From: Oscillospiraceae bacterium
Lineage (GTDB): Bacteria; Bacillota; Clostridia; Saccharofermentanales; Fastidiosipilaceae
Assembly: GCA_028704415.1 (NCBI GenBank)
Contig: JAQWFM010000007.1
Coordinates: 1 to 55,183, forward strand
DNA length: 55,183 nt
Direction of reading: 5' to 3'
Shown here: one piece after another, positions 52,296 through 55,183 of the stretch
Numbering within the stretch: the stretch's first letter is position 1
Layout: each line of letters begins with the position of its first letter
Translations under genes and position numbers: made by a program
The notes under the pieces: generated by a model
What the model was told of the DNA's origin: nothing
The model's database searches: none
What the model saw: only the letters and a program-made list of their open reading frames with translations

Positions 52296-53731
52296 AGGGA
52301 TACCTCATTTTCCGGATAGTTGGCCGGTAAGCTTTCAGCCTGGCCATCTGCGCGCACGCTGGCCAGGAACAACGGTAACTGTGCTGTCGCTGCCCCGGCT
52401 GCAACCGGCTCCGTGGCCGCCGCCAGGGGGATAAAGTGACAGCAAGCCAGCAGACGGTCTTGAGCTTCTGTCAGCCGGCCGGGAGAGCTGGTCAGGAGCT
52501 CAGCCAGGGGCTGCCCTTGTCTGACCGCCATCCCCGGCTTAGCTTTCAGGATAATCCCGGCGGTAGGGTCCAGCGCCTCCCCCAGCTGACTGCGGCCGGC
52601 GCCCAGGGCTTTGGCCGCTAAACCAACCCCTTCCGTATCAATCCAGTCAAACCAGCCATCTTCCGGCGCGGTCACGATCTGGCGCTTTGCCTGAGACAGC
52701 AGCCGCTGCGGCTGCTCCAGATAAGCCAGATCCCCGCCCTGGGCCTGTATCAGCTGCCGGAAACGCTGCCAGGCCGCCCCTGACTTTAAGGCTGCCCGAG
52801 CTTGCCGCAGACAAGCAGCAGGGTCAGCCGGAGCCTGAGGCTGATTCATGCGGTCAGGGTCAGCCGGAGCGATTACCAGCTTTGCTAAGCGCAGCATCTC
52901 TGCTGCCAGTCCCAGACTCAGGCGGGTCAAATCCGCCGGCCCCCGGTTTTGCAAAGCCGCAATGGCTTCCTGAACTTCTACCGCATTGCCAATCGCCCAG
53001 CCCAGCGGCCGGTCCATGGCAGTCAGAAATGCCGTGGTGGGCCGGCCGGCGGCGTGGCCAAGCCTGACCATCAGCCTGGCCAGCTTCAGCGCATCGGCCG
53101 GATCTTTCATGAAGGCGCCATTGCCGCATTTTACGTCCAGGACAATCGTATCCGCGCCGGCCGCCAGCTTTTTGCTCATGATAGACGACGCAATGAGCGG
53201 CAAACTGTCTACTGTATCCGTGACGTCTCTTAAAGCATATAGCTTTTTATCCGCCGGCACCAGATGGCCGCTCTGAGCAATGACCGCCAGGCCGATAGCG
53301 TTTACCTGCTGTTCAAAGCGCCGCGGCTCCAGTTCACTGCAAAAACCAGGGATGCTTTCTAACTTGTCCACCGTACCGCCGGTGTGACCTAAACCGCGGC
53401 CGGACATTTTGGCAACCTTGAGCCCCAGCGCTGCCGCCAGCGGCGCCACAACTAAAGTTGTCTTGTCTCCCACACCTCCGGTGGAATGCTTGTCTGATTT
53501 GACGCCGTGGATAGCACTAAGATCCAGGCAATCTCCGGAGTATTGCATCCTGCGGGTCAGCGCTATGGTTTCAGCCTCTGTCATCCCCCGGAAACAGACC
53601 GCCATTAAAAAGGCTGCCATCTGATAGTCCGGGATGCGGCCGGCTACATATTCATCTACCAGCCAGGCCCAGTCGGTATCATTCAGTGCCTGGCCGCTTT
53701 TTTTCAGGTGAATTAACTCATACATGTCCAT
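52292..53731 (-). CDS. pdp: Pyrimidine-nucleoside phosphorylase
   Basis: Cleaves thymidine/uridine (and deoxyuridine) with phosphate to base and sugar-1-phosphate. 479 residues. The phosphate site KSDKHSTGGVGDKTTL and GRGLGHTGGTVDKLESIPGF mark the family; DVKCGNGAFMKD follows. Length is above the usual 430-440 through an extended C-terminal region. Thymidine-only or broad substrate cannot be told from sequence alone. It works with DeoC directly downstream; the sugar-1-phosphate would need a phosphopentomutase encoded elsewhere. Confidence 0.92.
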   Translation of the reverse strand: MDMYELIHLKKSGQALNDTDWAWLVDEYVAGRIPDYQMAAFLMAVCFRGMTEAETIALTRRMQYSGDCLDLSAIHGVKSDKHSTGGVGDKTTLVVAPLAAALGLKVAKMSGRGLGHTGGTVDKLESIPGFCSELEPRRFEQQVNAIGLAVIAQSGHLVPADKKLYALRDVTDTVDSLPLIASSIMSKKLAAGADTIVLDVKCGNGAFMKDPADALKLARLMVRLGHAAGRPTTAFLTAMDRPLGWAIGNAVEVQEAIAALQNRGPADLTRLSLGLAAEMLRLAKLVIAPADPDRMNQPQAPADPAACLRQARAALKSGAAWQRFRQLIQAQGGDLAYLEQPQRLLSQAKRQIVTAPEDGWFDWIDTEGVGLAAKALGAGRSQLGEALDPTAGIILKAKPGMAVRQGQPLAELLTSSPGRLTEAQDRLLACCHFIPLAAATEPVAAGAATAQLPLFLASVRADGQAESLPANYPENEVSL

Positions 53732-53745
53732 GTTTCAGTCCCTTC

Positions 53746-54795
53746 TCAGCGAAGATTCCACTGATCATAATTTTGCACCAGAACAGCGTGTATGACCGCG
53801 CCGATCAACAGCATCAAACAGCAAAGATAGAGCCAGATCATTAAGACCAATAAATTGGCCAGACTGCCGTAAACCGTAAGAAAATCCTCCCGGCTTAAGA
53901 AGGCGGAGAACAGCGCCGATCCTGCGGTCCAGACGACGGAGGTAATGGCACCGGCAATCAGCGCCTGGCGGAAGCGGCCTCTTCGCCCCGAACTGATAAA
54001 ATAAATGACCGCAAAGATCAGCCATAAGGCCAGCAATCCGGCCAGAAACTGCAGGTGGTTGGCCAGGGCGATATCAGGCAGGACCGGGATTTGAATTTTG
54101 GATAGCTGAGTGATGACGGTGTGACCAAAGGCCATGATCATCATCAGGATGATGATGCCCAGGCCGGCCAGGATGGTACCGACAAACGAGAGCAGGCGCC
54201 GGGTCAGATAAGGGGAGGGCTGATGATTTTCTTCATATATGATGGACATACTCCGATAGATCATGGCAAAGCCGCGGGAGGCTGACCAGACTAAAGTGAT
54301 AATACCTAATGAGAAGACCGGGACGGAGGGCTCCTCTCGCACGCCGCTGATCACCTGCTGTAAAATGGTCGTCACCGCTTCCGGTAACACCATGCCCTGG
54401 GTAATTGAGGTTTGCAGGTCCTGCAGCCAGTCACCTCCCAAAGCGCCCAACAGGCTGACCACAAAAAGGATAAAGGGAAAGATGGCAAAGAGCAGATAAA
54501 AGGTGACACTGGCCGCCATCCAGGTAACCGCTTGATCAACGATGATCTGGACGATTTGCAGCAGCAGTTTCCGCCAGCCGCTGACGGTCATCGAATCAAA
54601 TTTGTGAATAGCTTTTTGCAGACCAGCCTGCAACCTGCCTTCTGACGGCAGGGGAAATGGTACCCGGTCAGACTGGCGCGGGCTGATCCGGAGGTCCAGG
54701 TTCATCGTATCGTTGCTGAAACTGGGGTCCAACTGCCGTCGGTCAGTTGACAGAAGATCAGTTTCAGGTGCCTGGGGCGGAGGGAGTTTTGCCAT
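53746..54795 (-). CDS. YihY/BrkB-family membrane protein
   Basis: 349 residues. A soluble N-terminal part of about 90 residues precedes about six membrane helices (ASVTFYLLFAIFPFILFVVSLLG first, then segments near 155, 200, 245, 275 and 310). ASVTFYLLFAIFP and VYGSLANLLVLMIWLYLCCLMLLIGAVI are the conserved family ends. Once misnamed RNase BN; the role is uncertain, perhaps in transport. It is the first gene of the minus-strand unit, 14 bp before the phosphorylase. Confidence 0.9.
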   Translation of the reverse strand: MAKLPPPQAPETDLLSTDRRQLDPSFSNDTMNLDLRISPRQSDRVPFPLPSEGRLQAGLQKAIHKFDSMTVSGWRKLLLQIVQIIVDQAVTWMAASVTFYLLFAIFPFILFVVSLLGALGGDWLQDLQTSITQGMVLPEAVTTILQQVISGVREEPSVPVFSLGIITLVWSASRGFAMIYRSMSIIYEENHQPSPYLTRRLLSFVGTILAGLGIIILMMIMAFGHTVITQLSKIQIPVLPDIALANHLQFLAGLLALWLIFAVIYFISSGRRGRFRQALIAGAITSVVWTAGSALFSAFLSREDFLTVYGSLANLLVLMIWLYLCCLMLLIGAVIHAVLVQNYDQWNLR

Positions 54796-54913
54796 GCCGT
54801 CTCCTTTGCAATCCGTACCTCCGGCCAGGGTGAAAGGCTGTGCACAGCCCGGGCTGCCAAACCGGAGTTTAAAGCTATTTTACTATAGGTGGCCCTTCAG
54901 GCCAACTCTTTGG

Positions 54914-54943
54914 TTGACGCCAAGCTTATGGCTGACTTATAAT
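54914..54943 (+). promoter_or_regulatory. Strong promoter before the tRNA-Ser-like sequence
   Basis: TTGACG, 18 bases, TATAAT. It lies on the plus strand, 82 bases before the tRNA-like start, in a gap with no plus-strand protein gene. Confidence 0.7.
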
Positions 54944-55025
54944 TCAACAGTCATGGATATTTGACTAACCTTTGTTGGGGCTATCCGCTCTGGCTTATGG
55001 CGGACTGATATCAGGGCATATGTAT

Positions 55026-55064
55026 GGAGAAGTACCCAAGTGGCTGAAGGGTCTGCACTCGAAA
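55026..55064 (+). tRNA. tRNA-Ser(CGA) 5' half, 3' half not recognisable
   Basis: GGAGAAG (acceptor), TA, D-arm CCC/GGG around AAGTGGCTGAA, then CTGCA and the loop CTCGAAA with anticodon CGA: a normal 5' half of tRNA-Ser. The next bases should complete the anticodon stem (TGCAG) but read CCGAG, and no CTTCTCC acceptor strand or standard T-arm follows before the window ends at 55183. It could be a broken gene, a gene with an intron running out of the window, or a site of insertion. Confidence 0.55.
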
Positions 55065-55183
55065 CCGAGTTCGATATCTGGAAGCCTAAAACTTCAAACC
55101 ATTGATATGACTCGCTTTGCTGAGTCGCCTTGACAACTTAATACCCCAAGTTCTCTCCATCAGTTCTCTCCTTTTTCCGAGGG

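Overview
The window looks like chromosome of a Bacillota bacterium, probably an anaerobic clostridial lineage. The evidence is a walR-walK-type sensor pair with walJ and rlmH, the conserved hprK-murB-rapZ-yvcK-whiA block, an L10-type leader before rplJ, strong AGGAGG-type ribosome binding sites and sigma-A-like promoters, many with an extended -10 (TGnTAnAAT). Base composition is even and moderately GC-rich. I see no phage, insertion sequence, CRISPR array or typical defence island. Nearly everything is core housekeeping DNA, and the interest lies in unusual arrangements of core genes.

Layout. 1-170: 5S rRNA and its terminator, the end of an rRNA operon. 262-5291: walR, a reduced walK, murA, walJ, rlmH. 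5370-14168: a histidine operon, hisZ-hisG-hisDC(fusion)-hisB-purC-hisAI(fusion)-hisE-asnA, with no hisH or hisF. 14229-18315: rpmG-secE-nusG-rplK-rplA-[L10 leader]-rplJ-rplL and a terminator. rpoB and rpoC do not follow. 18380-19723: a two-gene ThrE-type exporter. 19850-21589: tRNA cluster Met-Glu-Val-Gly-Cys, a HEAT-like protein gene, and a second identical tRNA-Gly. 21590-22053: an orphan intergenic region with a short direct repeat. 22054-27683: hprK-murB-rapZ-yvcK-whiA-trmL. 27871-29972: a Crp/Fnr regulator and serS. 30061-34850: rpsL-rpsG-fusA-tuf with several structured leaders. 34982-39300: lon, converging on and overlapping an ABC exporter. 39476-44792: degenerate Nudix-like protein, YigZ, NYN nuclease-like protein, SGNH hydrolase, DUF368 transporter, degenerate GH77. 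45103-47506: secD-secF. 47644-51543: divergent transketolase and M3 peptidase. 51627-54795 (minus strand): YihY, pyrimidine-nucleoside phosphorylase, deoC. 54914-55183: a strong promoter followed by the 5' half of a tRNA-Ser(CGA) whose 3' half is not recognisable.

How the genes work together. The wal/murA/murB/DUF368 genes serve envelope synthesis and its control. The ribosomal, elongation-factor and Sec genes form the translation and export core. HprK, RapZ, YvcK and Crp point to carbon-flux regulation. Pyrimidine-nucleoside phosphorylase, DeoC and transketolase feed nucleoside sugars into central metabolism. purC inside the his operon links the two pathways that share AICAR. Most small, unlabelled open frames are shadows of these genes.
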